64,000 bases of DNA, from contig CM034242.1 in assembly GCA_019916065.1 (NCBI GenBank), positions 8,810,879-8,874,878 on the forward strand, read 5' to 3'. The stretch is from Vitellaria paradoxa. Its lineage: Eukaryota > Streptophyta > Magnoliopsida > Ericales > Sapotaceae. Positions 49,701-61,234 of this stretch are shown here, piece after piece (position 1 is the stretch's first letter; each line of letters starts with the position of its first letter). Below the pieces are notes generated by a model that was not told the DNA's origin, searched no databases, and was given only the letters and a program-made list of their open reading frames with translations. Position numbers and translations under genes: made by a program.

Positions 49701-50076
49701 GGTGGCCCAGGGAGATTATGTAATTGGCTACTCGAATGCACATCATGCACATTTACTGAGCTATTAAATTTGACATGTTATTGTCGAGAACCTCGGGAAG
49801 GGGAAGCTGGGCATAGAGGATGTCGTCATTAGAAGCGACGACTTCAATTAAACTTAGACTACTATCGTTATGGCAATATCTACATGTCTGACATTACTTT
49901 AGACTGTGAATTAATGGAGGATTTGGTGGTCGTAAATCTAGAGCCGACAAACTTAGTGTGTCGTTGCTACCACTGCTGATACCGAATCGATTTTATTAAT
50001 TCTTCTCCCACAGTCGATTTCTGTACGATATTTATTTTTTAATTATATTTTTATAAATCTGTCTCATAAAACACCC
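46722..50076. mobile_element. Unclassified element with long terminal inverted repeats and tandem-repeat core
   Basis: The left end (about 46722-47097) and the reverse complement of the right end (about 49690-50076) align along their length. Shared blocks in order include GTACAGAAATCGA, AATCGATTCGGTAT, CCTCCATTAATTC, GTTTAATTGAAGTCGTC, CAATAACATGTCAAATTT and GTGCATGATGTGCAT. The core is extremely A/T-rich and made of about four 560-bp tandem units. No transposase is seen. Long inverted ends suggest a non-autonomous Mutator-like or fold-back element. No target duplication was found. Confidence 0.65.
47100..49320. repeat. About four tandem 560-bp AT-rich units
   Basis: The landmark AACCTAGAACCCTTATC and its variants recur near 47228, 47795, 48358 and 48905, at spacings of about 567, 563 and 547 bp. 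A second landmark (ATCATACCTAACAAAAATAAA) recurs in step. Units differ by many small A/T indels. Short frames in this area are low-complexity artefacts. Confidence 0.85.
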
Positions 50077-50910
50077 TCTCTCTCCCCCTCTCTCTCTCTC
50101 TCCCTCCTCGTCTGTTACACTTTATTTCTCCGTCAGCCAACCGTAGTTTCTTCTCTCAGATGGCGACCGCCACGGCAGCGGACAGCAATTTCGAGGAGGA
50201 TCAGCTAAGTTCAATGTCCACCGGCGATATTATCAGAGCATCTCGATTGCTTGATTACGAGATTCGAGTCCTTAAGGTGAGATTGTTCTTCCTCTCTATC
50301 GATCTCAGTTCTTTACAACTCTGACATTCGTCAAATTTTGTTTTGTTTTGGTTTGTTTGTTCTTTTTCTCCTATGAATTTATTGTGGCTTGAAGGACGAG
50401 CTGCAAAGGACAAACCTTGAACTTGAATCGTTCAAGGATAAGATCAAGGAGAATCAAGGGAAGATTAAACTCAACAAGCAATTGCCATATCTGGTCGGCA
50501 AAATTGTGGACGTTAGTCGCTATAAGTTTTGAATTTCATGCCTAATTTTATCTCGCTTCGGACAAAGTTGTTTGTTTTGTACGGACTTAGTTTATGATTA
50601 TGGTGCTAATTGAAAATCTGAAAGTCAAGACACTGATTTTTTGTTATTCTTTTTGATAAAGGAGGATTTTGATATGGGTTAATTTTGTTTGTACTTGTCT
50701 TTGGAATTTTCTTTTCAATGGTAGCTTTTAATGTATGTTTCACAACAAACCCTAATTTGGCTTGTGTAATTTTCAACTCAAGTGTCTTTCTTCAGTGAGT
50801 TTGTGCTGCCTGCAAATGCATAGCCATCAAACGATACGCTTGCCTCCTGGCTTGGGTTTGAGGGATAAGTTCTTTCTTGGTGAGCAAAATCCCCATTTTG
50901 GATGTTGGCC

Positions 50911-51160
50911 AAGTTAATTATTCTGATTTTATTGGGATTATTTTTTTATGGATTACGAAGACGTATAGACAGAATAGTTTTTCTGTTTACTGTCTCAACT
51001 TTATTTTGTTCTCTCTATCTAATATGATTTTGTTTCTGGGTCAAGTTAATTATTCTGATTTTATTGGAATTATTCTGTGTTGGATTACCAAGACGGATGG
51101 ACAGTATACTCTTTTGTATTCGCTGTCTCAACTTTGTTGTTTCCTCTTTCCTCCTTGCTA
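50911..51160. repeat. Two-copy imperfect tandem repeat (about 132 bp) in RPT5 pseudogene intron 2
   Basis: AAGTTAATTATTCTGATTTT starts at 50911 and 51043. The following text, including GGATTAC-AGAC and CTGTCTCAACTTT, recurs in both copies. Confidence 0.8.
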
Positions 51161-52686
51161 TTTATTATCGCAAGGAATTTAGGCTTAAATTACAAGCTGC
51201 ATTTTATCCTGAGCTCAACATATGAGGAATGTACATGGCCGGTAACTTCCATGGTAAAGGTTCTAGTAGGAGCTGCACACAGCATTGTAATTCTAGTGCT
51301 GTTGAGGACTAACTTAAATTTTCCTGTGCTTTCAGATTTTGGAAATGAACCCAGAGGATGAGGCTGAGGAAGATGGTGCAAATATTGATCTTGACTCGCA
51401 GAGGAAAGGTAAATGTGTTGTATTGGAGACATCGACGCGTTAGGTTAGCCTGCGTGTTCTTATGCCTTTGTATTTCTTTTTTCAGAGTGTTTTGAATTTA
51501 TGAGTTAAAGTTTACTTTCTTTCTCTCTCTCTCTCTCTCTTCTTGTATATGTGTTATTTTATTTATTTTTTTTGGGGGGGGGGGGTTGGGATTCAAAAGT
51601 TTAGTTGTCATTCACTTGTTCCTAATAACCAAATCCTTTTTGATTAGCATGTGGTTGGACTTTCCTCTTTGTTTCATCTAGTGTATTATGGGGGAAGAGA
51701 TTGTTGTCTTTTTGACGGCATTGAAAATATTGTAGGAGCATGTACCATCTACTATTATAATTATATAGGCAGAGAGAAGGGATGAGGTGGATTCACCATT
51801 TGCTCAATTCTATTTTTGGGATTTTGTGAACAATATGGTGTGCAAAGTGGTTTCAAGGGTTCATTTCTATATTTTCATTCTTCTAGTATTCATGGGATGC
51901 AGCACCTTGGCCCTTTCTAAGGAATCCATTTAACAACAAAAAGCAGAAAAAGCTTTCGAAATGGAATATCTAGTGATGCTTGTCATACATTTGAGTGAAT
52001 GTGTGACCTCTCCTGTCCCTTCAATCTCTCTTAATACAATTGTTAGTAATTTGTCTGTGGATGCAGACAGCAGAACTCACCTGGTTACTTATCATTTGAT
52101 AATTATGTATTGTTGGTTGAGTTTGCCTTGTTAATGAGCTTGTCCGGTCCCATCCAGAAACCCTGAATTCTATCTTGAATCACCATTAACATGCAGATAA
52201 TATTCCTGCCTATTGTTGGTCTTGTTGATCCCCATATGCTAAAGCCTGGGGATTTGGTTGGTGTAAACAAAGATAGTTACTTGATCTTGGATACCTTGCC
52301 ATCTGAGTATGATTCTTGAGTTAAGGCCATGGAGGTTGATGAAAAGCCAATTAAAGACTACAATTACATTGGAGGGTTGGAGAAACAAGCAAGTTTATTG
52401 TGTTAGAAATGTTGCATAAAAGCGCTTTGTTTGTTCACTGATGTTAGATTCAGGAGAAATGAATTTTCACTTGGACCACCTCATGATTGCAACAGATACA
52501 AGAATTACTTGAGGCTATTGTTTTGCCCATGACACACAGAGCAGTTTCAGAACTTAGGAATTCGTCCACCCAAAGGAGTTCTTCTGTATGGACCTCCTGG
52601 GACAGGGAAAACTCTAATGGCACGTGCATGTGCAGCCCAAACTAATGCTACCTTTTTGAAGCTAGCAGGTCCACAACTTGTCCAGG

Positions 52687-52760
52687 TATGTTCTTATGTT
52701 GGATTCTTATCCATTCATGCACATATGTTCTTATGTTGGATTCTTATCCATTCATGCATG
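52687..52760. repeat. 37-bp tandem duplication in RPT5 pseudogene intron 5
   Basis: TATGTTCTTATGTTGGATTC and the bases that follow occur twice in immediate succession (starts at 52687 and 52724) and are identical. The copy lies next to the exon 5 donor. Confidence 0.9.
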
Positions 52761-53089
52761 GTGTGCGATGATTGTCATTTTATTTAGCTTTTCTTCTGAG
52801 AATGTCAAATTTTTTTATCCCCCAAGAAGAAATTGAACTCTCATTTTGCAAAATTTATGGCTTCTTCTTGTTCTAGAATCTTAATTTCTTTTAGTGAATT
52901 TATGTTGACCATTGCTTGTTGATATTTGGTCTCTGAAATCAGAGATTTCCTTCTCCTTGTAACGACATTGGGATACTATTGGGATCACTAATAGAGCTCA
53001 TGATTTCTTCATTAGGTGCAACAGTTCCAAAATCAGAATAATGGTTGAGTACTTATTTATTAATTGGTAATAGGTAGCCAACTCAGTTG

Positions 53090-53190
53090 TCGATGGGGAC
53101 CAGCTCAAGTGGAAAAGACACCCCCAACCAAACGAAAGGTCATGTGTTTGAGTCATCCCAACCCCCTCCCCTAATACTGTTATTTACTTA
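53090..53190 (+). mobile_element. SINE-like tRNA-derived fragment in RPT5 pseudogene intron 5
   Basis: CAGCTCAAGTGG (box A-like) and, about 35 bp later, GTGTTTGAGTCATCC (box B-like) have the spacing and order of a tRNA-derived SINE head. The ends are not clear. Confidence 0.5.
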
Positions 53191-53992
53191 TATATAAGTC
53201 AATGCCGTTTCACAGTGAGAAAACGTGATGGTAAGGACAATGTATACTAGTTCTTGGCAATTCTACTGTTTGGTATGCAAAATTTATTTATTATATTGTA
53301 CACTAATAAGTGATGTGTATATACAGTTACCCTATATGTTTACTAATGAGTGATGGATATGAACAGTTACTGTATATATTTTGCTCAAGGAAAGTAGTTA
53401 TGATATTATAGCTACTAAAACATTCAAAGTTCTATGCTTATAGATGTTCATTAGGTGATGGACAATGAGAAGTCTCCCTGCATTTTTTTTATAGATGAAA
53501 TTGATGCTATTGGTACGTAGTGTTTTGACAGGTATGCTATATGTGTAGCTTCCTTGATTTCATTTGGGTTTAAAATTTAATGAACGTTGGAGATATGTTT
53601 TTGAATCGTATCCTTGTCGAGTTTATACAGAAACAGCCTCAAGCAGATGATAAGTCTTTTTTTTCTCTTCTCCTTAAAAAAAAAAGTGAAATTAGTTGGG
53701 ATAGGGAAGTTCAAAGGACAATGTTAGGGTTGCTCAATCAGCTTGATGGCTTTAGTAGTGATGAACAGATTAAGTTATTTCTCTTTGCCTTTTAATTCAT
53801 CATAATTCCAATATTTTGGTTTTGATGCAACCGTGATGCCAATCTCTACGCAATCATTTCTACATTTCTAGTGCTTGTGACGAGCAGTGGGAGTTCCTCT
53901 ATTTTTCCAACAACATTATGATTCTCTCTCAACATGCTAGTCTCTAAATAATATTTTCTCCTGTTTTTTTTTTTTTTTTTATTTAAATACAG

Positions 53993-54233
53993 GTTAGAAG
54001 GCGTCCAACGGAGGCACCTGTTAGAAGGTGTGAAAGTATGGAGATTGTCAGGAGTAGGAGAGGAAGAGAAAGACCTAAGAGAAATTGGAAAGAAACTATT
54101 AAATATGACATTGCTTGCTTGGATCTAACGGAGGACATGACCCTAAACAGATTTGATTGGCGTTGTCAAATCTATATAGTCAACCCCACCTAGTGGGAAA
54201 AGACTTGGTTTGGTTTGGTTTGGTTTGGTTTGG
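53993..54233 (+). mobile_element. 5'-truncated non-LTR (RTE-like) retrotransposon in a splice acceptor
   Basis: The open frame from 53993 to about 54190 reads VRRRPTEAPVRRCESMEIV, then SRRGRERPKRNWKETIK and LTEDMTLNRFDW, the typical C-terminus of plant RTE-like polyproteins. It ends with TTGGT repeats, the usual RTE tail. The T-run plus ATTTAAATACAG before it (53974-53992) is repeated after it (54234-54253, ATTTAAACGCAG), an apparent 19-20-bp target duplication with two mismatches that copies the exon 8 acceptor. Confidence 0.7.
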
Positions 54234-55042
54234 TTTTTTTTATTTAAACGCAGGTAATAGCAGCAACAAATAGAGCTGATATTTTAGATCCGGCTCTTAT
54301 GCGTGCTGGTAGATTGGATCGTAAAATTGAGTTTTCGCATCCCACTGAAGAAGCCAGAGCTCGAATCTTGTTGGTGTCAATTTTAAGAATCAAATCTTTC
54401 TTGAACTAAAACCATTACATTCTCATTATGCATTGTTGGGGAACTCATGTTGAATCGTTTGCATTGGAAATGCAGATTCATTCCAGAAAGATGAACGTCC
54501 ATCCATATGTCAACTTTGAAGAGTTGGCTCGTTCTACTGACGATTTCAATGGTGCTCAACTGAAAGCTATTTGTGTGGAGGCACGCATGTTGGCTCTTCG
54601 ACGTGATGCCACAGAGGTTTGTCCCTCCCTCTTCGGGTGCCTTTGGATTGAGAATTTGATGGGAGAAAAGAAAATGGAAAGGGCAAATAAAGGGAAAAGA
54701 GGAATGAAATTTAAAAATTCTAAATGCATCTTCTTATTCAAGTACGGATTTGAAAATCTAAGAAAACAAAAAATATACATCAACAAACTAGTTCTAATTT
54801 AATTAATTTTAATTTTTCAAATCCCATTTTTTTCCCTTCCATTTTACATTACAAATCAAACAAGAGAAGTAGTTGAATACATTTTGGGATTGACTTGTTC
54901 AAGGTAAAGTTTGTTATTTTTTTATTTTTTGGAGAAACCTCTGATAAAGCAATTTGGTTGATCTTCTTTCCAGGTGAACCATGAAGATTTCAATGAAGGT
55001 GGTCAGGCTAAGAAGGAATCCAGCCTAAATTACTATGCATGA

Positions 55043-58000
55043 GTTGTTGACCATCCCAGCCAGCACTTGTGCAGAAGTGGAAAAGCCAACTCTGGAGTTC
55101 CATTTTAAGTAGGCTCCAAAATTTTCCCTCTGACTAATGGCATTTGCTATGATTTTCTTTTGTTTGGTCAAAGTGGTAAGAAAAGAGAAAAAACAAATTT
55201 CAGAGTCTGGGTTTATGGATGGAGTCGTGGCCCGGTCTCCCAATCCTTTGTGGTTTTCAAGCAATCTAAATTGATCTAGTTGTTTTCTTTAATATGGTTT
55301 GATCAAATTTAGACTATTTGGGTATAAATTTAATATGAAGTTTCAATTGATCATTCGCAAGTTATAAAGATAACGAGGAGCAGCAAAGTAGTGCCGATAT
55401 TTTTGTTAATAAATCCTTCGAAGAGCTTTTGGTTTGGAAATCACAAAATTGAATAATTGATTATTGACTGTTGATTCTGAATCTCTCAGTTTGAATATCA
55501 ATTTCTGTTTTTCTAATAACATTAGAAAATACAAATTAATACGTAACTAATTAATGTGATTTATTTATTTAAATCTTTCTCATGATAAATGAAAATACAA
55601 ATTGACAACTATTTAATATGATTTTTTAAAGAAATTTATTTCTCAATTTCAAGTTGCATATACGCAAACATTACAGTTCAAGTTTTATCATTTTTTTAAC
55701 CAATGTTAAAAGAACTATTTGGGCGCGCTCTTTTGCTCTCTTTTGCACTACTTGGGTGCACTCTTTTGAGTTTCAAGAAGTTAGTGGTAAAAAAATGCAT
55801 TGTAGAAGCTGTGGTACATAAATCAAGGGTTTAAATTTAATTATAATAATTTAAGTCCTAATTTAACTTAATTTTAAAATAAAAATAAAAATAAAAATTA
55901 AAAGAAATATATTTGAAAGACAATCAATATAAAATACAAAAAGTCATGTGTTACTAAAATATAATCAAATTTAGATTTTTTATTTATGTACGATAACTCA
56001 GTACATTTTTTCGTTGCAGCTTTTTAGAAACTGTTATGGTCATTCTTACTCACTCATTATGGTTATTTTTACTCGTCACAACGTATGGCAAGAAAATTTT
56101 AAATTTGTAGTTGTGCCAACTTTTTGTTTCATTTGTTTCGTTTTACTTTAAAAACAAAAAAATTAGAAGTCGGTGTTAAAGTGAGAAAATTGAAAATTTT
56201 TAAAATTTCTTGTTTGTGAGAGAGAGAGAGAGAGAGATGAACGATGCTCAAGTATTGGCCACGCATGACGTCGTTGACAACTATTCTAGATAATTGTTTC
56301 TTTTTTTTTTTTTTTGCCCCTTTCCCTTTTCTTTCTTTTCACTTTTAGGTTGACAATTTGCAGCCTTCATGTCACAATTATGCCACACGCTTTGGTGGCC
56401 TACGGACAACTTTATAATGGTGCATTTTGATCACAAATTTATTGAAGAAAAAATTTCAAAAAATAAAAAAATTCCAAAAATATAAGAAAAGTTAGTATTA
56501 CAGATAAATTAATAACTAAATAATTAAGATTTTTGGTATAACTTCAATATTTTACTATTTAAGAATTTCAAATAAGTACTTCTACATGATTACTTTAAAA
56601 TTTTAAATTCATGGTGGTGTGTTATGATCAATTTTTCAAATCCATACACCACTAATCAAAGTGGTGTTTAGAGTGGTAAAAAATGAGATAAATGAGATAA
56701 TTTATGAGTTCATAATTAATGTAGTGAGATAAAAATAAATAATTTTTAAAAATTTTTAAAATTCTTTAATATCTTTCAGTGCGCCAAACATACCTTAAAT
56801 CAATAGTTGAGCTATTGTCTTTTCATAAATAATATCAAATCCATTCATTTCAAATTTATAAATAAAAACCAAACTTAAGAGAACTCAAAATGCGCGCTAT
56901 TATTTGGTAGTGTCATGTTAGAAAAACGAGAAGGCTATTATTAGTAAATTAGACTACAGCTTCATTTGAGAACCTTGTTTAATTGGCTTATTTGTTTATT
57001 TGTAAAATAATTAAATTTACTCTCTTATATTTAAATTTTTAAAAAATTTTTAAGGCTAAAAATGTCGAATTAACAAAAACTAAGATGTCAACAACTGAAA
57101 AGCTAACTTTTTTCCATTTCTAAACACAAAAAGGTGACTTTTTTTTTAACTAACTACTAACTAACTGAAAATAAGTCACATTTTTTTCTTTCTAAATCAA
57201 GCCTACATTTGTAATATTAATTCATTCCCCCATCATTAATATTTTCTTCTATTCAACATTCTTCACCACAGACAAGTAAGAAAAATGTGTACACACACTT
57301 GCGTGTGCATATGTTATTTATAATAATTTTAAAAAACACGCGCGCGCGTAAGTTATTCATAATAATTTAAAAAATACGTAACATTTTTAAACTTCTTTGT
57401 TCTTATTACATTCTTATTTTTTTCGTAATCTCTTACTATACGTTTATCATATTTGTTATTTTTTATTATTGTTACGCTACACATTATCATTTTTTAAAAC
57501 CTTACGTGGATAATAGGTTCTTCTCTTTCAAAAAAAAAAAAAAAAATCAAACGAATTATGACATAACATGGCACCATTGTGCGTTAACAAAAAGGAAAGC
57601 CTGAAAGCATTGATTGAATATCCTTTCAACTGAGCAATAATAAGAAAACCACAAGAGACAGAGACACAGACAAAGAGAGACAAAGACAGACACAGAGAGA
57701 CAGAGAGAACTAGAAGGAAGCAACAAAAAAAAAAAAAAAAAAAAAAAAAAGGAAAAAAGATATCATTGGCGGTGTGGGCCTTTGTAGTTCACTGCTCCGC
57801 TGTCGATCGAGTAAATGTAAAGAACACAAACTCGACCCAACGGTACAGCAGTGCATTACACGGTACTCAAACTCAATCCAATGGTGGAGTCCCGTTGGAT
57901 CCAACATATTGCAGAGACCCCGTCTTATGACAATTCCAATGGTTTTAAAAAACAGTAACGGCCGCTAAATACAAATACGGGTGAAACTAGAGGTTCAATT

Positions 58001-58078
58001 AACAACATCCAAATAACCCGAAAACGTTACGTAACATTTTGCACCTTGAAGATGCATGACAATATAGCAACAAGGTGG
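55043..58078. other. Intergenic AT-rich DNA
   Basis: The pseudogene's former 3' UTR runs to about 55300. AT-rich DNA follows with a GA run (56218-56236), a MITE-like block (56661-56794, GTGGTGTTTAGAGTGGTAAAA...CCAAACATACC) and an A28 run at 57725-57750. 57760-58078 is probably the 3' UTR of the minus-strand gene. No other gene is recognised. Confidence 0.5.
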
Positions 58079-58666
58079 CTACACCTGCCTGTCTTCATCA
58101 CCTCGTACTGCACCTGCATTTTCAGCAAAAGGCCTCACAGCCGGTCCTTCGGATTCAGGTTGTGGTTCTAGAATTGCACCATCGTCATCATACGTTGTCG
58201 TAACAACAACATTTAGAGCAGGAACTGTGGAGAGACTAGCTCGCAACCAGGACAGAAAATTCTTCAACAGACTCCAAACCCAAACATAACACGAAGAGAG
58301 CGATATCATAACTGGGTAAGCGTACCAGAAGAGAGCCTGTGGGAAGAAAATCGAAGCCGCCGCAGCGAGCATGAGGGTTGCAGAGAAAACTCTGACCCGT
58401 AGACGAACGCAGCTCGCAAGGGAATTTAGATGCATTTCGACTGAGACGAAAGGAAAGATGAAGAAGAGGAAGGTAACCAACCAGAATTTCAGCCAAGTGA
58501 GTTCGCTGACCAAGTTGAATGGATCCCAGTCCCATGGCCTGCCTGCGTGGGACTTCAACATGTTAATCCCAAGAGGGACAAGGTATCTTACATCAATGTG
58601 GTACATCACTTTGTGTTTAATTTCTGTGTCTCCTTTGTCATTGCATGGTTCATTATTGTCAAACAT
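58079..58666 (-). CDS. Unrecognised membrane protein
   Basis: A single open frame of up to 195 aa. I do not recognise the family. From residue 36 (alternative start 58561) it reads MLKSHAGRPWDWDPFN, followed by a strongly hydrophobic segment (residues about 58-76, WLKFWLVTFLFFIFPFVSV). A second hydrophobic stretch lies at about 92-132, long enough for two spans. The tail is hydrophilic and acidic (DDDGAIL, PQPESEGP). The amphipathic-hydrophobic-acidic layout, the absence of stops and the GC content above the flanks argue for a real gene. The N-terminal 35 residues look less protein-like, and the true start may be Met36 or lie in an upstream exon. A three-span endomembrane protein is one reading. 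No function is assigned. Confidence 0.55.
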   Translation of the reverse strand: MFDNNEPCNDKGDTEIKHKVMYHIDVRYLVPLGINMLKSHAGRPWDWDPFNLVSELTWLKFWLVTFLFFIFPFVSVEMHLNSLASCVRLRVRVFSATLMLAAAASIFFPQALFWYAYPVMISLSSCYVWVWSLLKNFLSWLRASLSTVPALNVVVTTTYDDDGAILEPQPESEGPAVRPFAENAGAVRGDEDRQV

Positions 58667-61200
58667 ATTTATAAGCTGTTCTTGTATGCTACTTTAACAT
58701 TTATTATTTTTTTGTATTACCAATATTGACCTTCTGGAGTAACTAAGAACTTCGGTGGCATACTTTTGAGTTAGAGTTTTAGATTCAGGGCTCCAAACTT
58801 AAAAATATCAAAAAATTCTAAAAAAATGTTATAATGTTTTACAAATTTTTTTTATCTCGAATAACATAAATTTTTATAAATTTATATATATATATATATA
58901 TGCATATATATATATAAGTTCACGCACAACACAAATAAAAAATATCATAGTAAATGTGAATTATATCCTCTACTTATCCCACGTGAATGTGAGTAAAGTG
59001 TGAGTAAAAATGTTACAAATCTAGTAACAGGGGTCCTGCCAATTTTCATCCTAGGTAAACAATTTGACAGCTTGCATTGAAAAGACTGGCAACTTGGACC
59101 AATGCCCAAAACAAAAATTTTCATTGCTAGATTGTACAAACGATTACCTTTGAATTTTTTACCATATTCAAAAAATGCAAGAGAAGTGAGATGCAGAGCT
59201 CAAGGGTTACAAGAGAGGACAAATTTTGATGGTAGGTCCTACAAACAACTAGAGTTGGGATTTCAATCCTATAACATTGTAGGTATGTTTAGAGTGATAA
59301 AAAATGAGATAAAATAAAATAATTTATGATTTTATAATTTGTATAATAAGATAAAAAATGAATTACTTTTAGAGATTTTTAAAAAATTTCAGAGATTTTC
59401 AATAAAATTTTGCCAAGCACACTCTATATTTACATTATACACAAATTTAAAAAGAAATCGCACCAAAAAAAACCAGGCGTACTTGACCTAACCAATGCAT
59501 TTTTTCCCACAACAAGGCGCGCGCACGCACACTCACACATATATATATTTACAATAACTGCATATAACATCTAACATACAGATATATATATATATATATA
59601 TACACATAGGGGTCACCCATCGGGCACAGGCATAAATTTAAGTATGCATTTGTGTGCATATAAACAGAGAGATGCGAGAGAATGTGCAGCGCAAAAAATT
59701 GATCAGGTGAGAAGGAAAAATCTCTTTGCCATGCTTCGCAATCGGAAAGATGATGGGACCCAATTTCGTATTCTTATCCAGTTTAAAAAATATTGACGGT
59801 TGGTCTATCCAGTTTTCAAGTAAATCTTAAGAGTGTGTTTGGTGAATGGAAGGGATGAAATGGGGAGGAAGGAATACGCGAAGAAAAAAAAAATGGAAGG
59901 AAAAAAGTGTATTTAGTTGAGTGAAAAAATGAAAAGAAGTAAAAAGAATATTTATATATATATGCGTGTGCATGTGTGGGCGCTCTCACACGTGCACGTG
60001 TATTAATATATTATAATTTATTTTTTAAGTTAAAAATTCTTTAAAAAAAATGGATCCCATTTTTTATCACACATTTCTCTTTTTCTCTCTACTCTTCCCT
60101 CCTTGCCCCCCAAATTTGTAAGGAAAAAATTGTGTGGGTTTCACCCCCACTTTTCCACCATATTTTTTATTATTTTTCCTCTCTCTCCACTTTTCTCTTT
60201 ACCCAGACAATGAAAAATGAAATATTATTTTTTTTCCTTCCCTTCTTATTTTCCATCCAACCAAACATAGGTTAATCAAGTTTTTTCTTCTCAACATGAA
60301 TTTGTGAGAGGAAAAAAAATTAAATTTATTTTATTTTTATGATCAAGTTAAAAAAATAAAAAAACAAAATAGATATTTATTTTATTTTTATTTTTATTTA
60401 TTTTTCTTCTCTGCAAAACAAACGCAATCCAAACTCTAGAAATAATAGTGCTACATTACTAAATTTTTTTTAGAATGACATGATTCTACTACACGGAAGT
60501 AGCATTTTAAATGAAAAAATATCACTAAAATATATTTTTATAATAAAAGTATCATCGGTATATTATTCTTTTACAATTTTTTGACAAAAACAATTATAGA
60601 AAACAATTATGGTACAAAAATAATTTTTTTTTCTATAGGAAAAAAGTAATTGGGAGGAGAGATACACCCTTTCATGTTTTTTAATTAGGTCCCGTTTAGT
60701 AGCACACAAAAATACAAAAAATTACCAAAAGCTACAAATTGAGCGTTTCGTGAAATTTTAACTTTTGTCACTTTTTTTACTCAGGTACAGTAATTTATTT
60801 CACTCAAAATTTTACCAAACACACAAAAAATTGCTAAAAATTTCACCAAATACTCAAAAGTTGCTAAAAATTACTAAGAGGGTGTTTGGAAGTCCAAAAA
60901 ACTCAAAAGTTAGGATTGATGTGATGTAAAAATGATAAGTAATAAATTTTGATTGCAGAGATTTGAAAACTTTTGAAATTTTTTGAGTTTTTTTGAGTTA
61001 CCAAACGTTACCAAAAATTTTATCAAACACTCAAAAATTGTACTTTTTTGTTAAAAATTATAACTTACTTTACCAAATACACCAAGAATCATAACTAACA
61101 ACTTTTGACTAAAATTTACTTAAAAAATGCTAAAATTTGTATTACCAAACGCTCCTTTAATAAGGAAAGTAAAAATAAAAATAAATTCTTTTTTTTTTCA
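58667..61200. other. AT-rich DNA with MITE relics
   Basis: This contains TA runs (58884-58915, 59583-59602), a MITE-like block at 59281-59425 (GTATGTTTAGAGTGATAAAAAA...CCAAGCACACTC), another at about 60879-61010 (GGGTGTTTGGAAGTCC...), and alternating CG/CA tracts near 59517-59535. No gene is seen. Confidence 0.5.
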
Positions 61201-61234
61201 ATTTTACCAAAATATAATCTGAATTCCTCGAGAA

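Larger units (their letters stand above)
50160..55042 (+). pseudogene. RPT5: Unprocessed pseudogene of 26S proteasome ATPase RPT5 (subunit 6A)
   Basis: RPT5 is an AAA-ATPase of the proteasome base. Ten exon remnants can be placed: 50160-50276, 50395-50511, 51336-51443, 52197-52388, 52496-52685, 53444-53531, 53687-53774, 54254-54373, 54476-54616 and 54974-55042. Introns are kept, so it is a gene duplicate and not a retrocopy. Walker A (GPPGTGKT), [21 protein letters not shown] and the C-terminal NYYA are present. Lesions are TAG at 51441 (for Gln), TGA at 52317 (for Arg), and a 2-nt loss in exon 5 near 52538. Exon 6 has an extra base, a 32-nt loss and a TAG near 53518. Exon 7 has lost a donor G, and exon 10 has a 9-nt loss. 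The exon 4 donor is GC. A retrotransposon is inserted before exon 8. At most a 113-residue N-terminal piece could be made. Confidence 0.93.

Noticed and set aside
57710..57907. 65-codon minus frame ending in a Phe run
   Set aside because: The Phe run is the A28 homopolymer read backwards and the rest matches nothing known.
58371..58697. 108-codon plus-strand frame
   Set aside because: It is antisense to the membrane-protein frame and has no recognisable domain.
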